The notes below the pieces were generated by a model. The model worked only from the letters and a program-made list of their open reading frames with translations. It was not told the DNA's origin and made no database searches. Made by a program: the position numbers and the translations under genes. Below, piece by piece: positions 11,041-23,220 of a stretch of DNA of 64,000 nt. Numbering within the stretch: the stretch's first letter is position 1; every line of letters starts with the position of its first letter. Source of the stretch: Malachius bipustulatus (lineage: Eukaryota; Arthropoda; Insecta; Coleoptera; Melyridae); NCBI GenBank assembly GCA_910589415.1, contig OU342639.1, forward strand, positions 12,532,268 through 12,596,267. The letters are read 5' to 3'.

Positions 11041-11046
11041 AATAAA
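11041..11046 (+). terminator. Candidate TMEM63 polyadenylation signal
   Basis: An AATAAA hexamer lies about 145 bases after the TMEM63 stop codon, in an AT-rich 3' region. A second AATAAA occurs near 11,150. Use of either is inferred. Confidence 0.45.
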
Positions 11047-11562
11047 AAACTGAGTCCATGTTGTTATGACATTGTAGTACTAAAAGTTCTTTGTATTATA
11101 TTAATTTTTTCTTGATTCTTCTATATCTCAGATGATATAAATGGCTTAAAAATAAAAGGCTTGAAAATTATTCGCCTTTTTTCACGCCATGTCTGACTGT
11201 TTAGTCAATCGAATCCAACAGTATGTATGTAATAATAATTATTCTTGATGAATTTAAAAATTTGTCACAAAAAATATTAAAAAGTCTTATGAAGCTCTCA
11301 AGGATAACAGTTAAAGCAGTCATTAAAGAAATCATAGAGAATTCAAAATAATTTTGGTGCCAAATAGATGTAGGTATTTTGACTTATTTGGTCAATAATG
11401 CATGCCAAGTAACCAGTGGATTGCAGGTAGTTCTTTCTTTTTACTTTAGCTCATATAGTGTGAAACCCATTTATGGAATAAGACTAATAATGCAATAAGA
11501 ATGAAAATCAAAATCATTATATTTTATCTACAGAAAATTTATGTAGAATTCTTCTTCACTTG

Positions 11563-12010
11563 TCAATACCTGCAAGTCTTAAGTTCACAGCTTTCAAAAT
11601 TTAGGGTGGCACTGTCACTATTTCCTTTATTTAATAAAGTATGAATTCTGTAACTGTCAAATATTGAAAACTTGTTACTGACATTTTCCGGTGGGATGTA
11701 GGGCAGGATCAAGTAAAAAAATTTATTTCCAAGAAAAAATGCTAAAAAAATTGTCTTGTATATTTTTCGAAATATGAATTTTATTCCATGAGAGAGTTTC
11801 GTAAATAATTCGTCTGCAACATAGACAGTTCTTCTAATATTAACTTTTCTGTATTTAAAAAATAATTCTGAATGTTGCTTCGAGTACTGCGTTACCTGCT
11901 TTTTAATGCTAAAGCCATAAGCTACAAATTTTAAAGAGACAGTAGCATTTAGATCAGAGTAGAATCTTCCAGTAAAGCTAACAAACACCAAATTGACACT
12001 AGCACATAAT
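11563..12010 (-). CDS. Hypothetical open frame, no homology recognised
   Basis: A frame of about 150 codons is open on the minus strand in very AT-rich DNA, ending at 11,563. Its first residues (FFVLCASVNLVFVSF) are hydrophobic and signal-peptide-like. They are followed by FTGRFYSDLNATVSLKF, a basic middle and a second hydrophobic patch (IFLAFFLGNKFFYLILPY). No ATG opens the frame, so it would need an upstream exon, or it may be a decayed gene or a chance frame. I recognise no family. Confidence 0.22.
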
Positions 12011-12019
12011 ACAAAAAAA

Positions 12020-15000
12020 ATTTATGTTTAATAAAATAAAGTATCAAGGCTTTCAAGGATTAATAATAATTATTCCATTAAATTATGTACTTAACCAATT
12101 TTTTTCTGTAATATGTTACTGAAGATACCCATCTGAGACAGGCACTTGAACTTTTTCGTTATTTAAAAAAGTGGTTAAGGGGGATTACGAGGGAATACCT
12201 CCGCCAGTGGGCATGTCGTGGTTAGCATGAAACTGTCTCAATTTAAAAAAAAAGTTTAGTATTGTTATTCATGTTTCATATGCTTTAGAATTTGATAAGA
12301 ATTAACACTAATCAATTTTATGAAATGAATGTGATATTAAAATGTTCCTCTTTCGTTTGTTTATTATTACTGTTGTTATTAAACGTGTCACTAATTTCTT
12401 ACTCGTGTATTTTTATTTTTATCAATACAACGAATTTTTGCAAAACATATTTGAAACATAAAATTACTGTCACAGATAAATTGTGCCCCTCAAATTAAAA
12501 GAAATCGGTATGCGTCTAAAGTAACAAAGAAAACACTATCAGTCTCTGAGATGGATATCTATTGTAACAGAGTTCTCAAATTGTTTCTTTGACACTTTAA
12601 CAAATAAAAATCTAATTTGTCAAACCAGTGTATTTTCTGGTTAATTTGTGGTGGAATATATTATAACATACCTTCAAATATTTAGCATCACGTTTTGTAA
12701 AGGTGTAAAGTATGTGCAAACTCTTATAATGTTTAAATTTGTTATCCGTTAATTTTGACTTCCAATACTTAATACTTATCAAAGACATTTTTCAAAGTGA
12801 TATTTTATACTAAATTCTTTACTTTTTTTTTGCTCATCCATGTTTATTTCAATCTATTTTATTCATCAATTACGAACTGTTTGGTTTGTAAAGTCAACAT
12901 GAATCGATATCTCCGCTCATGCACCGCTCTTGAAACGATATAGGGATTCCCCTGCAGTGTATGTGCAATTTAGATTTAAAAAATCAGAAGTTGTTGTTAA
13001 CAATGGCATGACAATTAAAATTGAAATGCCAACTAAAGCTAAACTTCAATCAAAGTCAACCAACCTACAAGTATATTCTGATAAAAGGCAAAAATGGAAT
13101 AAAATATAACTAGTCAGTCATAACTAGATTCGGTCTATGCTTAGTGTGCTTTCAGACTCTCTGAATAGCTGCAGAGTAGAAGTGTTATCCTTCCCAAATT
13201 TACAAACAAGAAATGGAAGTTATCAGTACATACTCTTACTTTTTCAAACATGCATAAAGAGTAAACATTGAAATAACCTAGCAGCTAATTTTGTAGTATA
13301 AAATGTTGACAGCTGTAATACTGTTAAAATCTATTTAACACACTCTTCCTACTTGGTCTTATATGTTATGTAAATTGTCTTTACAAAAATCTGCGATCTA
13401 ATTCCTTGGATCAAAATAAACCAATTTAAGTAAACTTACCTTAGTACAAACTTAGTAGTAGACCTTTGGTCACAGTGAAGGTGTCACAATGAATCTAGTA
13501 CAAAGTTACTTAGCATGCGATTTAAAATTTGTCATGTTGACATGGTTCTTGTGAAATTTATATTTCAATAATTCGCAGTAGGTTTTACAACAATATTGTC
13601 GAGTTGAATGATTTTTTTTATAAACACGTTTGTTCATTTCAGTGCGTTCCAGTTATGTTGGTAATAAAATAAAGTTGTTTTTTTGTAAAGTATGCTGCAA
13701 ATATATGCTCGAACTAACTCATCTAGCCGATGACTCACGTATTTTATATTAATTAAATAGGTCTAAATGGACAAACACAACAATCCATGGCGAGACTGGT
13801 GTTCGAAAGCATACATTGGCAGTCCCAAGGACTTGGTTGCGAACACTCGAACTTCTCCTCTACCGACCCATCCACTCTACGAATAATTAAAATACAAATT
13901 TCACAGAAATCATGAGAGTAATCGAGTCTCAGTAAGAGTATGTACCTACACGTTTTTTAGTACTAATAAATCTAAATTTTCTACCGGAACTCCTTTTCTT
14001 CCTTTTCAATTGATGGTAAGCATAATCAGTTATTTTAATAAGCGATTTTGTGTTCCATAAAATTATCTCAACTTACGATTTTAGCAAAACTGCACCAACA
14101 AAAAATATTTCAAAATAGTAACTTCGGGGCCAGATTTTTGTAATGACTTTTTCCACACATCTACCCTGTATTTACGTTATTATTTTGTAGAGGTTATTTG
14201 TGAAAAATTCCAGAAAGCAAGTTTTTTAGTCAATATGTAGGTAAATGCTACGACTCGCACCTTTCACCCGATTGCATAAAAATGGCAGATACAACTGTGT
14301 TTTGGAATTATCAACTAATCACCTTCTAAAATAATTTTACTATGTAGTGTAGTAATCATAGTTTACTATCATTATTATGTTTGTATTACTTTAATGATAT
14401 TATTTGATGATGGTCAATCTTTTCATATTAATATACCTACTATTTTAGTTGATTTAATTGTATTAATAATATATTTGTTCTTGTTTTACTTCTTATGGCT
14501 GTGACTGTCGAGGAAATACATAATTTTTTCCAATTAACAAAAAAACTAGGTTGTCAACTGTCCTTGTTTTAGTTTTGTAATACTTTTGTAAATAATCTGC
14601 TGAAATCTAATAATAATTAGTTAGGTATTTCTTGTGATACTCAGTTTTGTTTTTAAAGTATTTACTAATAAATCTAGAAAGAGATATTCTTGGAATCCCA
14701 ATAATTGTGACTGATTTTTAAGATCATAGCTTGAAATCATTAATTTATTTTGAATTCTCAATTGTTGGATCTCCAAGTTTTTGTTTATTAATTTTATTTT
14801 AATATTTTAAAGTTTATGTTAACTTTGTCATATTTTAATTTGAACCTTGCAATATTCCTTACCTGGAAAGGTTTATTTTTTCATAATAAATATTTATTTA
14901 TTTATGTTTGTTTCATTCATGTCTCTAAAAAATGTGAAAAAGCTACGATGACTTGTGACTGGCAAATTCACTAATAAGGGCTTGAAAATTTTTATTATTC

Positions 15001-15637
15001 ATAATATTACAGTGGAAGCTCGATTATCTGATATGAGATAATGTGTAGGTACCTAAGTTTGATGCCCTTTTATTGTTTAAGGAGAACATAGTAATAAATT
15101 TGCTCGATTGCTTTTAATTATTATCATTAAATGTTACGACCATATTTTTACGTTTTTTTAAATTGATGGACGACATGTTACTTGCCAAGAGATGACTGCT
15201 TATGCTTACTAGGAACTGAAAATTAAAGTCATAAAGGGAACAGTATCTAACTGAAGTGGAACTGTTATTCTGATGGGAAGTGAATTAGGCAAGAAACAAA
15301 CCAGTTTTTTTGTTGCCCAAGTTCTGCAAAATTCTAGCATCTCCTTAGTGAAAAATATTTTATTATTCCTGAGGAAATGTACACCTAAATTTATAATACT
15401 TGTAAAAAAATTATTATAAATTAAATTATTATTTTGTGTGTGTTAAATTTATACAGGGTGAGTTGCCTGAGATGGAAAGCTCTATTACACCTATACAAAT
15501 CAATAAAAAATCAGCCCCCACTCTTTTATCCCTCTTTTTTAAGTAGCAACCCTACATTTTTTTGTCACAATTCGATGGCTTACATTTGTCTGAATACGGA
15601 GATACCCATATGTGTGGTCTAGTATTACAAGTTTTAA
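12020..15637. other. Long AT-rich intergenic region
   Basis: I found no gene with coding character in this 3.6-kb stretch. It contains short hairpins (for example TGAGACAG near 12,133 paired with CTGTCTCA near 12,235). A TACAGGGTG motif near 15,454, typical of TA-inserting MITE ends, lies about 185 bases left of the mariner relic. Open frames here are short and low-complexity. Confidence 0.5.
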
Positions 15638-16300
15638 TACAGGGTGGAAATTTAATAACGGAATTTTAAAACTAAATAACTTACCCAGAAATTCAAATGT
15701 CACTAGAAAACGTAATTAAAAAAGGCTGATTCTTATAATAAATGTTCACCATTCTCTCGCATACAACGAAGTAATCTGCTATGGAATGCTTCCCTAACAC
15801 TGTTCAAAACATCAGGCGTTACGTTCCTAATTTCTGTGGTTATTCTAATTCTTAAATCATCTAAATTAGCGGCTTGCATTTTGAACATTTTGTTTTTAAG
15901 GTATCCCCATAAGAAAAAGTTGAGTGGGGTAAGATCTGGTGATCTGGGGGGCCATTTCTATCTTTGCGGAAAGACTTCGTGTAAATATTCCCGTTCTTGA
16001 ACAGCAAAGTGGGGCGGTGCACCATCTTGTTGAAACCATTTCCTTCCATGGTGAATATTTGGTTCTATTACATTGGGATACAATTCTGCTCACAATGGGA
16101 CAACTCTTTCCCTTAGTATTTCTAAATATCTGACACCATTTAAATTTTCTATAAAAAAAAGTCTCTAAAACTAAACGCTCACCGAAGATACCAGCCCATA
16201 CGTTCAATTTCTGAGGACGCTGAGTGTGTGTTTGTCGCCATCCAATTGGGATTTTCTGTAGCCTAGTCCGCCCTTGGTAAACTAAACAAGCTAATTTATG
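15638..16300 (-). pseudogene. Tc1/mariner-superfamily transposase relic
   Basis: A TACAGGGTGG terminus sits at 15,638. Read on the minus strand from about 16,250, broken frames give NVWAGIFGERL, then a WFQQ-like block reading KEMVSTRWCTAPLCC in a shifted frame. After that come a region equivalent to RWNGPPDHQILPHSTFFLWG and a C-terminal stretch on residues like VLNSVREAFHSRLLRC. This is the same transposase type as the 3.5-kb relic. At least two frameshifts and a missing N-terminus make it non-functional. Confidence 0.7.
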
Positions 16301-16726
16301 TTTTAGGGGGAGTATTTTAAGAGGTCTTTACTACTGTTTAATAATATCAAATTTTCGTTAAATTTAATCAAGTACATGGTTTAAAAGTTATTCAAGAAAA
16401 ATTGATTTCCAGTGGCGTCCTTTAGGAGGCCGTATCTCCGTAGGGAGGGCCTCTAGGAAAAAAAAAAACATTGGAACTTGTCATCTTTTTTTTTATGTTC
16501 TATCTGATTTCGAGAGATTTCTCAATTTTCCCGGACACCTTTATAGTTTTCTACAAGACCTACATGAACGATTCTTGCACCAAACATCAAGTATCAGTTT
16601 GTGAAAAATGGCGTTTAGCCAGTTTTGCACCAAACCCTTCAAGTAATCTACCTGCCATTTCGATATTTTATTTAATTAAAGCCTTGTAATTAGTTTTTTG
16701 ATATTTATTTATTTAGAGCATAAGGA

Positions 16727-16934
16727 GTGCCTAGGTGGATCATAAAATTACTGCTACATATATCTGAAACTTTCAAGTGGCATAGCCGTGCCGATTATAT
16801 TGTGGCAACACTGAGCTCCATAAATTATTTATTTAGGTCCCTTAGAGCTGTTTTGTCTTTGCAACAATTACTGAATATGTATCATGCCCATGTAACATCT
16901 AGATTGAGATATGGAATAACATTATTTTTATGAC
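16727..16934 (+). pseudogene. Fragment of a non-LTR reverse transcriptase (post-catalytic region)
   Basis: About 65 codons read FKWHSRADYIVATLSSINYL and then LFRSLRAVLSLQQLLNMYHAH, ending RLRYGITLF. This matches the conserved region after the YxDD box in CR1/jockey-type reverse transcriptases, where a GWHxHI...LSSA...LR...L...YYA...YGI pattern is usual. It is a short, isolated remnant. Confidence 0.65.
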
Positions 16935-17612
16935 AGCTTCCGATACTTATTTTGTAAGTTTTATGGAAGAAAGAAATATTATTATTATCATTCTCTTGGC
17001 AGGTCGAGTATTTTTCTAGATCCCATAAATCACCTGATTTTTGTGATTTTTATTACCATTCTAATTATAACGTTTTGTAAACCTGTAGGTACTGTGCCAT
17101 TTTTCAAAAAGTATTTTGCATTGCTCCTTTTTGTCTCAAAACATTTTCATTGTCTTGTCTTCTACTTTTTGTTGTGGACATTTGTGTCTTAATTGCAAGG
17201 AAAAATGTGTCATTCGAAAAAAAAATTTCTTGCAACCCCTACAAGCTACTTTTACACTGCGCTTCATTTTGTCTACATGGAGAAAACAATTCTTTCTTTA
17301 TTCCCGATTTTTTTTTTACAAAATGTATCTTCTCCTTCTCCCATTACTTGAACATTTGGTGGAACCGCAAGTTGCATATTTTTAAATTCCATACTAAATA
17401 AAGGAATATTTGCAACATCAGTATCATTGCAAGTACCAGTAGCATTATTTGTTATTTACTCGCCCTAGCATCACAAAATTTTACTCAACAGAAAAAATTT
17501 TCAACACAATATTCTCTTCTTGTTTTCGGTCTGACAATGTTGAAGGTTTTATCAGCATTAGGGTCTCATCAACAAAAATAACTTTAATAACGAAAACTTC
17601 TTAAATTTTTTT
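16935..17612. other. AT-rich region with no supported gene
   Basis: I see nothing beyond low-complexity sequence and short chance frames. Confidence 0.45.
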
Positions 17613-17958
17613 TGTTGTACAGGCCTTTGAAAATTCCGATTTTCACTTGTTTATAACTTCTCAACTTCTAATTTTGAACACCAACTGTAAAAATCAATTT
17701 TTTTCTTCTCAGACAAAGAAGGCAATAACATAGGAGCTCACTATTAAAAAAAAAACATAATTTGATATGCCATTTTTATATGGGGACACTCGGTATAGTC
17801 CAAAATAATTTTAAATTATGACCATTCTGATCCTGTACTTGAATTTGAAAAATTTATTTTCATGAATGGTTGTAACCAACCGATTTTTTTTTTACTCCAT
17901 CATTTGGCCCACAGAGGCCGACTTTAATGAGCTCGGACATGCTGTATATCTTCCACAA
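17613..17958 (+). repeat. Dispersed repeat family C, copy 1
   Basis: This shares an ordered series of blocks with 28,858-29,236 and 46,925-47,140. The blocks include GATTTTCACTTGTTTATAAC, CAGACAA, GCAATAACATAGGAGC and CCAAAATAATTTTAAATTAT, and the order ends in a GAGCT(C/G)GGACA motif. It is non-coding and probably a decayed palindromic MITE. Confidence 0.65.
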
Positions 17959-18842
17959 AAACGTTTTCTTTACTACTTCAACTTTTGTTCGTTATTTACT
18001 TCCACTAGAAATTAACTTGTCGTTGGGTGAATAATTTCTAGGTATATTGAGTCTCTTAAATTTGCTAGTACATACAAGTAAAAAACAAAACAGATATGGC
18101 ATTTTTCAATATGCGCCATTATCAGTATTGTATTGAAAAATATGGTCTACGTTTTTTAGTAGAAAACATATGTACCCTAAAATCTTTAAAACAACTCAAT
18201 TTGTACATTTCTGAAAACAGCATTTTGAACATTCAACAGCTTCTCAAAGGTATTGTTTTTATCGCACTTTATAGCTTATTTATTAGACTACTGAATACAT
18301 TTTAGTACTCTAATATTAAATTAGGTTTTCTTGCCTACCTATTCATTGATGCAGTGGTTATCCATGATAATGATGTAGTTATTAAATAAGAGAACACATT
18401 TTATTAGTCTCAGCTTCGCTTTAACTATGGATACAGGATACAGATCAAGATTTATGATGAAGAATTGAAATGTGCTTACATAGAGAAAAAATTCTTTATA
18501 AAAATATGAACATTATGTATTAAATAGGATTTTTATTATAGTAAAAGTAAAAAGTAATAGTAAAAGAATCTGAGCGACATGTGGACTTGTATAAACAAAC
18601 TCCGATTAATTAACAAAATATTATAAAGAAGACTATGAATATTTTTAGGTAATTTAACAATAATAATATGAATATCAAAAATCTAAAACAAACCAGTATA
18701 TTTTACTATAGCAATAATTAACTATTATTAATTATTTTATAACGGAATAAAAAAATTCCACAAGTCATGACAGCAGTCAACATTGGGGAGCACTGAGCTA
18801 TCGAAATGTAATCATTACTTGTTGTTGATTATACCAGTCATG
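17959..18842. other. Spacer downstream of SSR2
   Basis: AT-rich sequence without a supported gene; the 3' UTR of the leftward SSR2 gene lies at its right end. Confidence 0.45.
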
Positions 18843-20730
18843 TCAATGAGACTTCTTTGTCGGTTTAGAAAGTTTCTCATATTTTGACTTGCTGGTGTAC
18901 CAGAGTCCTAGAGGAATCAGCAATGATGGACTGATCATCACAACAAATGCCAGCCAATCCCAGCAATGAGAAGAAAATTTTTTATCGTAGTCTTTAAATG
19001 CGATTATGCCTCCTTCACCTGGTTCGCTGCTCAAAGACACGTGCACCTGGAACACATGAATTATGAAATAAATAATAAAATGGAGTATCAGAAAATAAAA
19101 CAAAACAACATATTAAGATACAATGTTGAAGAGTCAACAAATGTGTCTCAAATTTAACATTATCAACTTTTTAAAATTATACTGGACTAATCAAACTTTA
19201 TTAGATCCAATTAAAAATAAAATAAATAAATCCAACAAATCTATTTTGCTGATTGAAAAATTAATTAAAATCGTTATTACAGTTAAATTAATTAGCAATA
19301 TAGCAAGAAATCTAGAGATTCTCAGTCTTTTTCATTAGAGTTCTAGTATCATATTGACCATAGATGAACATAGGCCATAATTATAATTGTTTATGCGTCT
19401 ATACATTATTTTTTAAATATGGAAAGCTGAGGTAAAAGAATTGTGTTACGTTCGTTTCCCCGTTAATCCATTTTTTTTATTATATTTTGTAAATCTAGTT
19501 TCGAAACAGGAAGGGAAATTATAGAATGATTTGTTCTACATATATTCATTATAGATTCTTATATTATATAGATTCCTATTTCACAGAAAGAGAAGAACAA
19601 TAATCCAAATAACATTGTAGTATACATCTCCCATCCTTGTTTATGTTTCAACTTCAATGCTTGATGCTAATGGGTCATAAATCCCAATACATACTCTGGA
19701 TTTAATTCAGACTAATTTCTTATTTGGATGAGAATATACTCGGGTGAAGTTAAGGATGAAAAGTTAGCGACGCGATTACTTAATCTGCTATTATTTCTTT
19801 AACGATAATAAAATGTTACTTCATGAAGTCATGTGAGAATATTTTCACGAAAAACAAATACTATCAACCTATAATGGGCAGTTCTTTCAGTTCAAGATCA
19901 TTTTTAAAGCTGGAAATCTGAACTTACAAAATTAATGGCAGCCCTCCAATTGGACGCTTCAGGCATCTCTAAAATTTTTTTCATTTTAGGGACATTTGAA
20001 GGAAAAAAACCCTACCCTGACCAAAGACCTGACTTACTGCAGCAAATAAGTGTTTTAAAATATTATTTCAACAGGAACCGGTAGCTACTGTTACGGTCTC
20101 GTGGGGCAGCAGGAGCATGGAGTGCAGAATGAAATGCCGCAGGTCGCTGCGAGCGTAGGAGAACGGAGACACGGATTTCATGTGGCAACGCTGAGAGCAT
20201 GGAGGGAGGCCAGCGTAAGGGTAAAACCGTCGCGATACAGCACCTTTACCTTATTTACTTAATTCTTTGAATGTCGATAATGGAATTATTAATAATTGTT
20301 ATAATAATCATTCTGAGAGGGTTAATACTGTCGCCGTATTCAAGTGTCAGTAACTTACGGTTTTAGGATCTTCCACGGACTTGTACTTCGCTTCTGCACT
20401 AGTGAAGTTGAAATAGCCAAATCTTTTGGGCCTAACGACTACCATATGTGTCACATTAGATTGTGGAGCTACTCTATCAAATTTGACATCAAGGTAGCCC
20501 CCAACAACAGTGAAAGCTTCAGGATGAAAACCGTTATCTGTTAACTGCACACTAACAGCTGCTGACGTACCAACATTATACAGGGTGTATTTCACCTCTA
20601 TATCTTGTGTTTCCACCAAGTATTTGTTCAAAACCTGCTTCGATACTAACAGTCTTGGTCCTGTATCTTCTTCTGTTTCGCAATATGCAAGCGCGAACAA
20701 TGATAATACGAACAGCAATGGTTGATACAT
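18843..20730 (-). CDS. SSR2: Translocon-associated protein subunit beta (TRAP-beta / SSR2)
   Basis: Two coding exons, 20,730-20,359 (124 codons) and 19,046-18,843 (67 codons plus stop), join in phase 0 to give 191 residues, close to the usual 183-190. Residues 1-17 form a signal peptide ([13 protein letters not shown]). A lumenal immunoglobulin-like domain follows, with two N-glycosylation sites (NVTH, NFTS). Exon 2 holds [20 protein letters not shown], a single TM helix ([17 protein letters not shown]) and a short basic Lys-rich cytosolic tail. The product is part of the four-subunit TRAP complex beside Sec61, which helps ER import of secretory proteins. Splice sites are ACC|GTAAGT and TTCCAG|GTG. 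The intron (19,047-20,358) contains a family D repeat. A TTTCAG lies directly before the ATG, so a leader intron is likely. Confidence 0.93.
19970..20046 (-). repeat. Family D repeat inside the SSR2 intron
   Basis: The motif CTACCCTGACCAAAGACCTG with its upstream TTTTAGGGACATTT is shared with 24,825-24,885 and, more diverged, with 46,455-46,490. It is non-coding and looks like one end of a dispersed element. Confidence 0.6.
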
Positions 20731-20780
20731 CTGAAACAGTCAAATGAGACATTTTTCTCAGTGTATAAATTTTTATTTAC
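20731..20780 (-). other. Possible 50-base 5'-UTR intron of SSR2
   Basis: On the minus strand AAAAG|GTAAAT is followed 50 bases later by CTGTTTCAG directly before the SSR2 ATG. Both ends fit splice consensus, but 50 bases is very short, and the acceptor may instead pair with a donor further upstream. Confidence 0.4.
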
Positions 20781-21677
20781 CTTTTACACTTCCCACGAAC
20801 TTTGTAAAAAAATCGAAGACTCACTTTCCCAGAAGACTAATTTTTCCAAGACATTCAAGGCACTGAAAACTCTCTGCTATCTGTATTTCAAACCCTGAGG
20901 ATATTTTAACTTAAAGCCGGTACTTTAAATTTGTCAAGAGTCTAGGCCTGTTTCTAATTTGTTCTTATTCTAGAGGTATGATTATTCAAATTTTACTACA
21001 AATGGTACCGTCTCACCACACACTCAATGACAATCTACAACTACAACCTCCAAGTAGTACAAGTGAATGTGAAACTATATGAATATAAACCAACATTCAT
21101 TCAATACATTCCTACCATCTGTATGAGTCTTATATAAATTACTTAAATTTTGCTCTTCAAACCTCCACGTTTCAATTTTATGTGGTGACGTTTCGTTTTC
21201 TTTTCGGTTAAAGCATGGTGGACTGGTGGAGTGGAAGGTGGAAGTGGATACGATACGATACGAATACGAACGAATTTTACACCTACGTTGACGTTAACGA
21301 CGTTAACGTTATTACGAGACGACCAACGACGAAGACGAAAGTTATTTTATTAGACAAGGAAAGAGATTCATCAGAACGGTGACGTAGACAGACATACATG
21401 ACATATGCTTTTAGTTTTGTATAAAAAGCAAATAAAACACTCCACCCGTATCTTTAAATATAAAACATCAGGAAAGACTATATTATTGCCCCCCCCCCCC
21501 AAAAAAAAAGAACTGAGAAGAGACAAGACCGTAAAAAAAGGTTTTATCGCATATGGCAGACACAACATCCGACATTCATATCAATATGGCCATAAAGTTC
21601 AAATACTTAGGTACTTACTTGCTTCCTGCGATGGAAAATAATTCAGGAATTTTCGCTTTTCGTGGTTTGGGTACAAT
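20781..21677. other. SSR2 upstream region and spacer
   Basis: It includes the likely SSR2 promoter and leader. A patch at 21,241-21,345 is rich in ACG-containing short repeats (ATACGATACGAA, GACGTTAACGACGTTAACG). A run of 12 C followed by 9 A occurs at about 21,489. No gene is supported. Confidence 0.4.
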
Positions 21678-22226
21678 CACGATACACATATACACGGTAT
21701 GCCGATTGCTGTTACTATTTTGGTTATTACTGCGCAATGACGTCATGTGGTTTTATTTTGACTTAAAGTATTAATCGCGGCAAAGTTGCTTATAAAATAA
21801 ATGTCAAATTATATTGCTTCCATCCTTTTTGCTTGTGTTTTTCTTTGTGCTAGATCTATTATGGAAAAAACTTTAAAAATAAAATTTTAACAATTTTTTT
21901 TTAAATGTTATTGATTTTTGATTTTCATGATTTTTTTGTACCAAACGACATAAAAAAACAATATGGCGGACATAAGAAAAACAAAAGGTAACTATGAAAA
22001 CTCTAGAATTTAGTCGGCCTTGAAAATTTTTGAAACGTTAAATGGATAGCTGTTGCCGACTTATGCAAGCCTACAAAGAATTACATATTTATTTATTCCT
22101 GACAATAAAAAAGATATGGAGCAATCTCACGTGTAATCTTAGAACCGCGTGACGTCAGAAGACCGGAACGCAGCCTGCGCGTCATCGTCTATCGGCATAC
22201 CGCATACCGTGTATATGTGTATCGTG
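21678..22226. mobile_element. MITE family A, copy 2, with target duplication
   Basis: Inverted ends CACGATACACATATACACGG and its complement enclose 549 bases very similar to copy 1 at 6,670-7,222. The flanks GGTACAAT (left) and AGTACAAT (right) match at 7 of 8 positions, consistent with an 8-bp target duplication as made by hAT-type transposases. The right terminus carries a small internal duplication (GCATACCGCATACCGTG). Confidence 0.85.
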
Positions 22227-23220
22227 AGTACAATAATTGTTGCGCAACGTTGGGTATTTATTTAGAAATTTAGATATTCACTCCAGTCCAAACATTATTA
22301 TTTATTGAAGGAGGTGTTGACGCGACACGCAAACCACCACTTTGAAATCCTCTACCCACTGGACATTGAACATTACGAAACGTTCCAGCAATATTGATTT
22401 TTCATTACTTTTGCAAATTTCATTTGGTGTTGTTGGAACCTTCCTGCAAGCTTAGCTTCAGGAAAGTTACTATTGAAAATTGTCAGGTCAAGAGCATAAA
22501 GATAAAAAAGTAATGTTGCAGCTGAAATGTTTCAGCAAGGTTAATATTGAAACCTCACTGCAAATTTATTTTTGCAAGTTACTTTTGAAGCTAGTTTTGA
22601 AGTGTACTGTCGTTGCAAATGTAAAGTTGCATTTGCAAAGTTTCAACAATAATATATGAACTTTGAAAAGGCGGTGGAATATCTTTCCTTGCAACTTTGT
22701 CTAATAAAATGCAGGAAATTTTCTATTTAGTCGTATGAATGAAAGTTTCCATCAATGTTAGTTTTGAAAATATATTGTAAGTTAATTTTACAAACTATTT
22801 TAAAAGTGCACTAGATATAGGTATACTTTAGCGCCTGCTATACCTACCAACATATTTTTTTTACCTATTTATATAGCTATCTGCTGAATCTATACCATAT
22901 TATAGCATACCTATAAAATTTAGGAGTTTTCTAATGATGCCTTGAAAAAAAAACTACTTAAATGCGAATTTTGGAAAATTTAATTCTTCGCGGTGAAAAT
23001 GACAGTGCATTATGGTTGACAGGTCAGTTTACCTGCACCTGTGACTGGGTTTCGGTATAGAATACCTAGGTAAAATATGTTATTATAGGTAAAGAATACC
23101 TATACCTAGATTTTAATTTTTATCAGGTCGTTTCAATGTTTTCACTAGTTTGGTTTGCCTTTTTTAGTAATACATAATAAATATAATTAAGTAGGTAGGT
23201 ACCACAGAATAATCAGAAGC
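22227..23220. repeat. Degenerate non-coding region with TTTGCAA/TTGAAA motifs
   Basis: Between 22,330 and 22,740 short words such as TTGCAA, TTTCAGCAA and TTTTGAAA recur at irregular spacing, suggesting a decayed tandem or palindromic element. From 22,800 to 23,220 there are many TACCTA/TAGGTA words. No coding signal is seen. Confidence 0.35.
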
